From Candidatus Omnitrophota bacterium (GTDB taxonomy: Bacteria; Verrucomicrobiota; Verrucomicrobiia; Limisphaerales; UBA1319): a stretch of DNA of 13,215 bases. This document shows, one piece after another, positions 1-5,939 of this stretch (positions within the stretch are counted from its first letter, which is position 1; each line of letters opens with the position of its first letter). The stretch spans positions 1-13,215 of the forward strand of contig JAMCZD010000061.1 in the NCBI GenBank assembly GCA_023473405.1, read 5' to 3'. The translations under genes and the position numbers were made by a program. Below the pieces are notes generated by a model. The model made no database searches. It saw nothing but the letters and a program-made list of their open reading frames with translations, and was not told the origin of the DNA.

Positions 1-46
1 GCAGATGCAACTGGCCAATGGTCGTGATCGTGCCGTCACAAGACAT

Positions 47-126
47 AGGGGTCAGTTCTTAGAGACGCGACACAATCCTTTTTCTAATATTGATCTCCAT
101 GAAGTGAGTTCTTAGTCTAGGAAGGC
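47..126 (+). promoter_or_regulatory. Leader of the Asp-box gene: direct repeat, possible -10, Shine-Dalgarno
   Basis: The short region before the first gene holds a 9-base direct repeat AGTTCTTAG at 54-62 and 107-115, a TAATAT at 85-90 that could act as a -10 box, and AGGAAGG at 119-125. The AGGA at 119-122 lies four bases before the ATG at 127 and supports that start. I see no good -35 partner, so the promoter itself is weakly supported. The first repeat copy is embedded in AGGGGTCAG (47-55), which resembles the TGGGGTCAG at 2788-2796. Confidence 0.3.
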
Positions 127-2742
127 ATGAAGACCTCTAGACCGATTCCGATTTCTGCCGTCGTCATCTTGCTGATTATGGTTTCATCTATAGGGCGCGG
201 AGCGGGGCAGACTGTCGACCCAAAGATCAAGCCACTGTCCTTCCGGTATGATGACAGCGAGGCTATGGCTTGGGGCAAAACGCGGTTTCATCGAGTCGAG
301 GTAAGTCCAACTAAAGGATTGGTGTGGATTTACGCCAGTTTCGGTTCCTTGCCGAGCAACCCGGCCCTCCTGGTTGATGCACAGCCAGACGGATTGCAGA
401 CCATAACGATTGGCCAGGCACATCCCTCGAACAACTCGGGCAGGAACGTTTCGTCATCCCGGGCCTGCCAGTCAACGAGTGGAAATAGTCATGGCCTTCC
501 CCCGACGACCGCTACTTCTCAAGTCGGCCCTGGGGGAAAAGGCTTCGAACCCATTTTGCGCTTTGGGATAGCCAAGGATACCCATACGGGAATGACTAAC
601 AGGGCCTTTCTGCTTCCCTGGGCGGATAACGGCAAGTTCGATTACTATGGACCCTTCGCCCGGCCCCGGACACCCTACGATTTTAAAATCAAGCTCGACT
701 TGGGACAAGGGCGATTGAGCGTGTGGGTCAACGGGCGGGGAGACGACAACTGGACTCTGCTCGCGGATGAAATTCCCACCATGAGCCGGGCCGCGGAACT
801 TAACGCGGTGCGAGTGGAGCAGAATGAGGGCGCGTCCGGGGTTGAATTGGTTATACGTTCAGCCCCCTGGCCGGACGGAGAAAAGGTGCTACCTCATCAG
901 GCGGCCAAGAAGGATCGAATCGTGGCGGAGGGAACAGGTTTCAGGTTCCAATCGATGCGGTCGATCTGGGGGAGGACAGGGGCGCACGTGACGATTGCGC
1001 GCAACAATCCCAACCACATAGCTCCCAACTTGGCCTGGCTGGGTTTTCCGGACGTGGCGCGCGTCGGGCCGGCCACCCTGGTATGTTGTTTTACCGGAGG
1101 CGGCGCGCATGGCGGTGGCGGCCCGATGTTCGCTTGCCACAGTGAGAACCTGGGAAAAACCTGGAGCAAACCAAAGGTGGTTCATCCGAGCGGGGTGAAC
1201 AGCTCGCGCGTGAATATTCTAAAGGATGGATCGCTAATAGCTCATTGCGACGTGCGAACAGGTGGCAGTCTCTGGGACTTCTTCTATCAGGGCACCGACG
1301 GAGGTGAGACTTGGGAAGACATCGGAGTTCTGAATCCGGCGAAAGCGGGCGGACATTCCGGTGCTGATCCGAGCCAACTCGCTGAACTCTCCGATGGCTC
1401 CTGGCTCCTTTGCTGTTCCTGGTGGACCGGTGATTACTGGGACTTGACAGAAGGCGAACAGTTGGAGATTTACCGTTCGACAGACCGGGGTAAGTCCTGG
1501 ACCCTATACTCGGGATTCAAGGAGTATCCCCGGAGCCTGAGTGAAGTGAGCCTGGTGCCGGCGCCGGGCGGGCGCCTGTGGATGTTCATTCGCGAGACAT
1601 TCGGGATGCTGCCGGGAGTGAAAACTTACTCTGACGATAACGGCAAGACCTGGGCCACGTGCGAAGAACTGCCGTTTCCCATCGACGGTCGAACTTGTGC
1701 CAAGCGCTTGGCGGATGGACGGGTCCTTTTAACCACCCGAGAGTGTCTCGGACGAAACGGCCTTTGGGCCTGGGCTTGCGATCCGGAAAAGAATACCCAG
1801 GCCCGAATATGGGGCGCTCACTATAACGACTCGAAATCCACCGGGCTGAAAAACGGCGAACTCTATATCGACAATGATGGAGCTTGCGGACAGTTCACCC
1901 AGTACTTTCTGCGGGTTCCGGACTCTCCGGAATGCCGGATCGATTTGACGGCCGAGGTAAAGGTGTTCTCGAACAACGGCTATGCCGCAACCTTGAGTGT
2001 TCCATATGCGGGCAAGCTGCGCATCTTCCCGGATCACCTCCAAGTGGCGCACGAGAAATCGCTTCGAGTCCCCGTTACTCCGGGAACCTTTCATACTTAC
2101 CGGGTCGTCGTCCAGGGCGGCAAAATGAGTCTTGCCGTAGATGGCAAGGAAGCCTTCGCGACGGACAAGGTCGACGCCCGCCTTGCCCGTTCCCCCGGCA
2201 CGCCCGTGCGCTCCAGCCCGTACGTATTCGGATTCGGCAATGAACCCATGTTTCCCATGCAATTCCAGTATAACGATACCTGGGCCGCGGCGTGTGTGAA
2301 TGAATGGGAAACCAACCTTGCTGAACCGGTGCCGCAACTCCCGGAAATACCCCCGGCAATGATGGTTACCACGGGCGTCCGTCGGGAACAAGTCACGCCG
2401 AGAGTCACGGGTTGCAGCGTTTGGCGGCGTGTGAATGCCCGGCTCGAAGAACCCAAGACCGGGGTGCGCGAGCAATCGTGGGTGGCCCAGCGCGATGGAT
2501 TTCCGGACCAGTTTCAATTGGATCAAGTCCTCGAAATCCAGGCCAGCACCACCGGAAGCCACGGATTGGACCAGGGTTATTCGGGGTGGGTTGAGTTGAA
2601 TGACGGGCGGATATTCGTAGTGAACTATACCGATGACACCGCGCCGGCCTGCCCTTCCACCCCGGACTATCCTACTGGATTACCCTGGATTCGGGGAACC
2701 TTCGTCCCACGAACCGACCTGCCACCATTCCAGAGTCATTGA
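127..2742 (+). CDS. Secreted Asp-box (BNR, sialidase-like) beta-propeller protein with a LamG-like insert
   Basis: The 871-residue product starts with a Sec signal peptide: K and R near the N-terminus, a hydrophobic core at about residues 10-20, and likely cleavage near 28. There is no lipobox Cys, so it is probably periplasmic or secreted. Four Asp-box motifs of the sialidase/neuraminidase superfamily are visible: SENLGKTW (339-346), GTDGGETW (389-396), STDRGKSW (451-458) and SDDNGKTW (502-509). The last propeller strand seems to return at about 818-860 (GWVELNDGRIFVVNYTDD, then WIRGTFV). Between them, about 575-735 looks like a concanavalin/LamG-type beta-sandwich (FHTYRVVVQGGKMSLAVDG). Residues 180-215 (FKIKLDLGQGRLSVWVNG) look like part of another sandwich domain. 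Residues 93-138 are Ser/Thr/Gly-rich and appear off-frame (see findings). A glycan hydrolase acting on sialic acid or related sugars is plausible, but I cannot assign the catalytic Arg triad or Tyr/Glu pair, so substrate and even activity are open. The start is supported by AGGA four bases upstream. Confidence 0.8.
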   Translation: MKTSRPIPISAVVILLIMVSSIGRGAGQTVDPKIKPLSFRYDDSEAMAWGKTRFHRVEVSPTKGLVWIYASFGSLPSNPALLVDAQPDGLQTITIGQAHPSNNSGRNVSSSRACQSTSGNSHGLPPTTATSQVGPGGKGFEPILRFGIAKDTHTGMTNRAFLLPWADNGKFDYYGPFARPRTPYDFKIKLDLGQGRLSVWVNGRGDDNWTLLADEIPTMSRAAELNAVRVEQNEGASGVELVIRSAPWPDGEKVLPHQAAKKDRIVAEGTGFRFQSMRSIWGRTGAHVTIARNNPNHIAPNLAWLGFPDVARVGPATLVCCFTGGGAHGGGGPMFACHSENLGKTWSKPKVVHPSGVNSSRVNILKDGSLIAHCDVRTGGSLWDFFYQGTDGGETWEDIGVLNPAKAGGHSGADPSQLAELSDGSWLLCCSWWTGDYWDLTEGEQLEIYRSTDRGKSWTLYSGFKEYPRSLSEVSLVPAPGGRLWMFIRETFGMLPGVKTYSDDNGKTWATCEELPFPIDGRTCAKRLADGRVLLTTRECLGRNGLWAWACDPEKNTQARIWGAHYNDSKSTGLKNGELYIDNDGACGQFTQYFLRVPDSPECRIDLTAEVKVFSNNGYAATLSVPYAGKLRIFPDHLQVAHEKSLRVPVTPGTFHTYRVVVQGGKMSLAVDGKEAFATDKVDARLARSPGTPVRSSPYVFGFGNEPMFPMQFQYNDTWAAACVNEWETNLAEPVPQLPEIPPAMMVTTGVRREQVTPRVTGCSVWRRVNARLEEPKTGVREQSWVAQRDGFPDQFQLDQVLEIQASTTGSHGLDQGYSGWVELNDGRIFVVNYTDDTAPACPSTPDYPTGLPWIRGTFVPRTDLPPFQSH

Positions 2743-2787
2743 AACTCACGATTCGTCGTAATCAGATCAAGTCTGCCTGCACTAAAA

Positions 2788-2796
2788 TGGGGTCAG
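2788..2796 (+). repeat. TGGGGTCAG motif, one of three related copies
   Basis: TGGGGTCAG lies here on the plus strand. AGGGGTCAG is at 47-55 (+), and the core TGGGGTCA is at 3200-3193 (-), where it reads TAATGGGGTCA. The two copies around the spacer are inverted relative to each other and about 400 bases apart. From memory, such GGGGTCAG strings are often found beside RAYT-type transposase genes; this is an impression, not something I could check. An 8-mer can recur by chance in 13 kb, so confidence is low. Confidence 0.25.
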
Positions 2797-2979
2797 TAAC
2801 TTGCCCCCTCTTTTCCACGATCCAATTGTTGGACGTTCACCTGACGACACCCGATGACGGCCCCCTTGTTTCGAGCCGTTGCACCCATCCGGAAACCGAC
2901 GTGCAAATGCCGCGGCCTCGATTGAAAGTGTAGTTACCAGCTCAACCGCCGCTAAAAGCAACCAGCCCAAAACCGGCCG

Positions 2980-3006
2980 GCTCCGCCTTGCCCTTCGGGC
3001 AGGAGC
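2980..3006. repeat. Hairpin-forming inverted repeat in the spacer
   Basis: The inner arms TGCCC (2989-2993) and GGGCA (2997-3001) are perfect complements around a TTC loop. The outer arms GCTCC (2980-2984) and GGAGC (3002-3006) are also perfect complements, separated from the inner stem by a four-base bulge on the left side. No T-tract follows on either strand, so it is not an intrinsic terminator. A REP-like element or relic is possible given the transposase fragment nearby. Confidence 0.45.
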
Positions 3007-3292
3007 GGGTGCAGGCGTTGCGGGGTATGGATTTGATGACAATCGAGATACCCTTGGCAGTCGTTTAGCACTCTATGGGGACGCGATTCGATAAAAGCGA
3101 TGGCTAAAATTCGTTGCCCCGGCATCCTGGAATCGAACGGGCATGCATTGTGGAGCATAATTTGTTGCCTCTTCCCAGTCCACCAGGTTGGATGACCCCA
3201 TTAGTCGATAGCGTCGGTCTTAAACCGCGCAATATCCCCCACCTCCACCAATTACAAGGTTGTTGCCGTGCCGGTCAATTCCTGCCATCAAT

Positions 3293-3439
3293 TTATCTAT
3301 CGGTCTTCTCGCAGGGCTGACCGGGGGGCTCCATGATGCTCTGGCGGTTCTGGTCGTCCAGGAAGATGAACTCGCACCGGTCGCCACGGTTCATGACCTG
3401 AGAGAGGGCACGCAGATACTGGACGCGCAGTTTTCTCGC
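3293..3439 (-). pseudogene. Remnant of an IS200-like / REP-associated tyrosine transposase (RAYT, Y1_Tnp) N-terminus
   Basis: Read on the minus strand in the frame ending at the stop 3295-3293, about 48 codons give ARKLRVQY, then VMNRGDR, IFLDDQNRQ and finally CEKTD. These match in order the N-terminal signature of RAYT/Y1_Tnp transposases, which typically begin MARKLRV and continue with a YPGA-like stretch, HVMNRGDRRE, IF, DD, R and CEKTGW (family knowledge from memory). The codon before ARKLRV is ATA, one base from the expected ATG start. Several conserved positions are altered: the YPGAIYH-like stretch reads YLRALSQ. The frame stops right after CEKTDR, before any HxH catalytic motif or tyrosine. 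It is therefore a dead, truncated fragment. It overlaps the 3' end of the AraC-family gene in a different frame. Confidence 0.65.
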
Positions 3440-4301
3440 TATATTGGCTTTCGATACCGCCCAGCAACCGCTCTGTGTAAATGCTTGGGACCCCAAGGAA
3501 GACGGCGACCTCAAGCACGCGGCAACGGGGCACATGGAGCAGGGCGGCAGCTCGCTCGATGCGGCACTCCTGCAAGAAGTGAACCCAGGGAACGCCCAGG
3601 GACTCGCGGAATATGGACTCGAGCCGGGATTGGCACACCCCAGCGGCCATCGCCACATCTCGCGCGTAAATGGATTCCTTAAAATGAGATCGCAGGTAGT
3701 GTATCGCCCGGGAAACGGCCTGCCAGTCCACGTCGGCGTCCGATTCCGCCTGGTCGGGCAAGCCGCCTTGTTCCCAGCGCAACAGACGAACCAACATCTC
3801 CACCAGCAGGCTGAGAAGACGCATTTCACTTCCAATCCGGGGGTTCCCGAACTCGGCGACCATTTCCTTGAAATCCTGAACGAATCGGGGCACCAAATCC
3901 GCCGGGGGTCGCACCAGGCGGCGGTTTAATGCCTGGGGTGCGGTAAAGCGGCGGAGCAATCTGGCTCCATCACGGTCCGTTCCGTACTGAATAAGCACAC
4001 TGGGCAGGAAATAGACAGTAATGAAAGTGTGAGGGTAGCTGATAAGATGCGCCCAATGCGGGACCCCGGGCCCGGCTAAGAATAAATCACCCGGATATCG
4101 CCGCGTTTGTCCCCCTTCCACAAATTGAACCATTTCCCCCTCCAAATGAGTGCCAATCTCGCAGTACGGGTGATACTCCGGATGCGGTATTGGAGGGCCG
4201 GACTGGATTGTTCCATGGCGCACCCATATCGGACGCGACTCATCAAGCGGTTGGCGCGATTCGAGCACTCCTGCCAGCCACGCAAACTCCGTCAAATCCA
4301 T
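3297..4301 (-). CDS. AraC-family transcriptional regulator with N-terminal cupin domain; damaged C-terminus
   Basis: The 334-residue frame begins with a cupin-like sensor domain (about 28-100). It shows HPYCEIG, then a G-D-LFL-GPGVPHW segment typical of AraC_binding domains, which usually sense small sugars or related ligands. The first DNA-binding helix-turn-helix is clear at about 195-235 (IHYLRSHFKESIYARDVAMAAGV followed by SRLESIFRESLGV). The linker helix (241-257) and the start of the second HTH (RVLEVAVFLGVPS, 261-273) are also present. After about residue 276 the usual F-x3-FK-x3-G-x-SP-x2-YR ending is missing. From residue 288 on, the frame overlaps the transposase remnant out of frame and yields a Pro/Arg/His-rich tail of about 46 residues that looks non-native. 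The protein may lack full DNA binding through its second HTH and the gene may be a recent pseudogene. It lies 189 bases after nuoN in the same direction, with its own AT-rich upstream region, so it is probably not part of the nuo operon. The regulated genes are unknown. ATG at 4301 has no clear Shine-Dalgarno. Confidence 0.7.
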   Translation of the reverse strand: MDLTEFAWLAGVLESRQPLDESRPIWVRHGTIQSGPPIPHPEYHPYCEIGTHLEGEMVQFVEGGQTRRYPGDLFLAGPGVPHWAHLISYPHTFITVYFLPSVLIQYGTDRDGARLLRRFTAPQALNRRLVRPPADLVPRFVQDFKEMVAEFGNPRIGSEMRLLSLLVEMLVRLLRWEQGGLPDQAESDADVDWQAVSRAIHYLRSHFKESIYARDVAMAAGVCQSRLESIFRESLGVPWVHFLQECRIERAAALLHVPRCRVLEVAVFLGVPSIYTERLLGGIESQYSEKTARPVSACPLSGHEPWRPVRVHLPGRPEPPEHHGAPRSALREDR

Positions 4302-4313
4302 AAAACTATGGTT

Positions 4314-4351
4314 GTTTAACGTTGGGCCTTAAAGGTTTAAATATTGTTTAA
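4314..4351. promoter_or_regulatory. Three phased GTTTAA repeats upstream of the AraC-family gene
   Basis: GTTTAA occurs at 4314-4319, 4335-4340 and 4346-4351, all in the same orientation. The spacings are 21 and 11 bases, close to two turns and one turn of the helix, so all copies face the same side of the DNA. They lie 13-50 bases upstream of the regulator's ATG, in a distinctly AT-rich stretch. Direct repeats about 21 bases apart are the usual operator layout of AraC-type proteins, so autoregulation is a reasonable guess. They could also simply be part of an AT-rich promoter; I see no convincing -35/-10 pair. Confidence 0.35.
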
Positions 4352-4415
4352 AATCGTAGCAAACCGGGTCCGGAAGGCAAGCTTGGCTTTTTTGTGGGCG
4401 CAGGTCGTGGTAGCG

Positions 4416-4431
4416 TCGAACCTCAGTTCGA
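4416..4431. repeat. Perfect inverted repeat 3' of nuoN
   Basis: TCGAAC (4416-4421) and GTTCGA (4426-4431) are perfect complements around a four-base loop, 60 bases beyond the nuoN stop. In the nuo direction (minus) no T-run follows, so it does not look like an intrinsic terminator for the operon. On the plus strand a T-rich stretch with a seven-T run follows about 15 bases later, which is too distant for a standard terminator. A role in 3'-end protection of nuo mRNA or a protein-binding palindrome are alternatives. Confidence 0.4.
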
Positions 4432-4490
4432 TCATTGTTTGCGTTTTTTTCCTTTATTCCGATGTTCCTTAGAGACGCCCGCATCCGGAC

Positions 4491-5939
4491 TCAATTCAAA
4501 TGCAGGGCTTTGACGGCTTCCTGTGCCCAGTTCAAGAAGGTGTTGGGGAGGAGTCCCAGGTAGAGCATGCCGGCTATGCAACCGTAAAGAGAGAAGCGGG
4601 TGAGGCGCGGTATTTCGATAGGGGCTGTTTCAGTGCGCGTCTTGGACCAGTAAATGGCGCGAACCACGTTGAGGTAGAAGTAGAGCGAGACTACAATCCC
4701 GAACAAGGCCACCGCCACCAGCCAGTAGTAAGCCGGGTTGGTTATTCCCCGTTGCACAACTGCTTTGAGAAGGAGGAACTTGCCGAAGAAACCGGCTAAT
4801 GGCGGGATGCCGGCCAGCGAGACCATCGCCAGGGTGAGGGTGGCGGCCAGGAACGGGGAGCGGTGGTGGAGTCCAGCCAGGCCCGCTAGGTCGCCGGTAT
4901 CGGATTTTCGGAACGCCAGGCAAATCACGGTGAACGCGGCGGCCAGGGTAAAGAGGTAACCGCCCAGGTAATACAGAATGGCGGCGGCGCCGGCGGCGCT
5001 CATCGCCGCAACGCCCAAGAGCATGTAACCGGCATGGGCGATGCTCGAATAGCCAAGCAGGCGCTTGACATTGCGCTGGGGAACGGCGCCGAGATTGCCG
5101 TAAAGGATGGTGATCGCGCACACGGCCATCCACCAGGGGCGCCAATGGGTTGCGACGTCGGGTGCAGCGGAGAACAGCACACGCAACAGCAGCACAAATC
5201 CGGCTGCCTTGGAGCCGATGGCCAAAAAGGCCGTCGTCGGTGTCGGTGATCCCTGGTAAACATCGGGCGCCCAAATTTGGAATGGGAACGCGGCAATCTT
5301 GAAACCCAACCCGACCAGGACCATGGCGAGCCCGAGTTGGAATATGGGTGAAAGCGAAAGGTCGGTGGAGTTTGGTCCGGTGGGATGGAAGGACAGCGTA
5401 CCGGAGCCGCCATAGACGAAGGCGATGCCATAGACCAGGAATGCCGATGCCAGGGCGCCCAGGATCAGGTATTTGGCGCCGGCTTCGAGTGAGTCGGCCT
5501 GGTTGCGCCGGAAGCTGTTGAGGACATAGAAACTGATCGTGATCAATTCAATGGCCACGAACAACAGGCTGTAGTCATTGGCTGATGCAGCCCACATCAT
5601 GCCGGCGAGGGCAAATAGAATCAGGGCGTAGTATTCACCGATGCCGGCAGGGAACCGGTCGGCGAAATCGGTGGACATAACCAGGACAAAGAGGGCGCCG
5701 AGCAGGAAGAAACGCTTGAAAAACAGGGCCAGTCCGTCCATCACGTATATTTGCCCAAAGGCATATTGCGGGTTCGAGCCGTGGAGGGTAAAGGTGGCGG
5801 CCAGGATCAGTCCGAGCCCGGCGACAGCGATGTAGCCTAATTGGCGTTTTTGATCGGGCGGAGTCCAAAGGTCCAACAACAGCAGGCCGAGGCCCAAGGC
5901 CACCACGGCAATCTCGGGAAGGGTCAGGAGGGCGTTCAT
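4491..5939 (-). CDS. nuoN: NADH-quinone oxidoreductase subunit N
   Basis: This is one of three antiporter-like, proton-pumping subunits in the membrane arm of complex I. The 482-residue product matches the usual length (about 485). It has around 14 hydrophobic segments. The key polar residues of the family are present: E131 (AIELITIS), K214 in FKIAAFPFQIW (the TM7 lysine), K244 (IGSK), the K292-R293 pair (NVKRLLGYSS) and K392 (FLLLKA). WAPDVYQGSPTPTTAF is a highly typical NuoN signature. The ATG at 5939 overlaps the nuoM stop as ATGA, which supports it. The open frame extends upstream to 6269, but those residues are Arg/Pro-rich and lie inside nuoM, so they are not part of the protein. It is the last gene of the nuo operon. 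Confidence 0.97.
   Translation of the reverse strand: MNALLTLPEIAVVALGLGLLLLDLWTPPDQKRQLGYIAVAGLGLILAATFTLHGSNPQYAFGQIYVMDGLALFFKRFFLLGALFVLVMSTDFADRFPAGIGEYYALILFALAGMMWAASANDYSLLFVAIELITISFYVLNSFRRNQADSLEAGAKYLILGALASAFLVYGIAFVYGGSGTLSFHPTGPNSTDLSLSPIFQLGLAMVLVGLGFKIAAFPFQIWAPDVYQGSPTPTTAFLAIGSKAAGFVLLLRVLFSAAPDVATHWRPWWMAVCAITILYGNLGAVPQRNVKRLLGYSSIAHAGYMLLGVAAMSAAGAAAILYYLGGYLFTLAAAFTVICLAFRKSDTGDLAGLAGLHHRSPFLAATLTLAMVSLAGIPPLAGFFGKFLLLKAVVQRGITNPAYYWLVAVALFGIVVSLYFYLNVVRAIYWSKTRTETAPIEIPRLTRFSLYGCIAGMLYLGLLPNTFLNWAQEAVKALHLN

Larger units (their letters stand above)
2743..3292. other. Non-coding spacer with mobile-element-like debris
   Basis: These 550 bases separate the convergent Asp-box and AraC genes. 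No reading frame here looks like a protein: the small open frames are short, compositionally odd and lack recognisable motifs. The region contains TGGGGTCAG at 2788-2796 (+), the same 8-base core TGGGGTCA inverted at 3193-3200 (-), and a hairpin at 2980-3006. It directly follows the transposase remnant on the minus strand. I found no RAYT catalytic HxH motif in it. A weak GGGG/CCCC pairing around 2789-2807, followed by CTCTTTT, might contribute to termination of the Asp-box gene, but the stem is only four base pairs with a large loop. Confidence 0.5.

Noticed and set aside
1729..2562. 277-codon open frame antisense to the Asp-box gene
   Set aside because: It mirrors the codon structure of the plus-strand gene, has no recognisable motifs and lies opposite well-supported Asp-box protein sequence.
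3112..3250. tRNA-like fragments: TTCGATTCC on the minus strand near 3127-3138 and an anticodon-loop-like CGGTCTTAAACCG on the plus strand followed by CCACCTCCACCA
   Set aside because: The 5-base arms flanking the T-loop-like sequence do not pair, the two pieces are on opposite strands, and no acceptor stem or D-arm can be formed.
4372..4393. Possible intrinsic terminator AAGGCAAGCTTGGC plus T6 on the plus strand
   Set aside because: The arms meet with no loop and contain a mismatch, and no plus-strand gene lies upstream that would need it.
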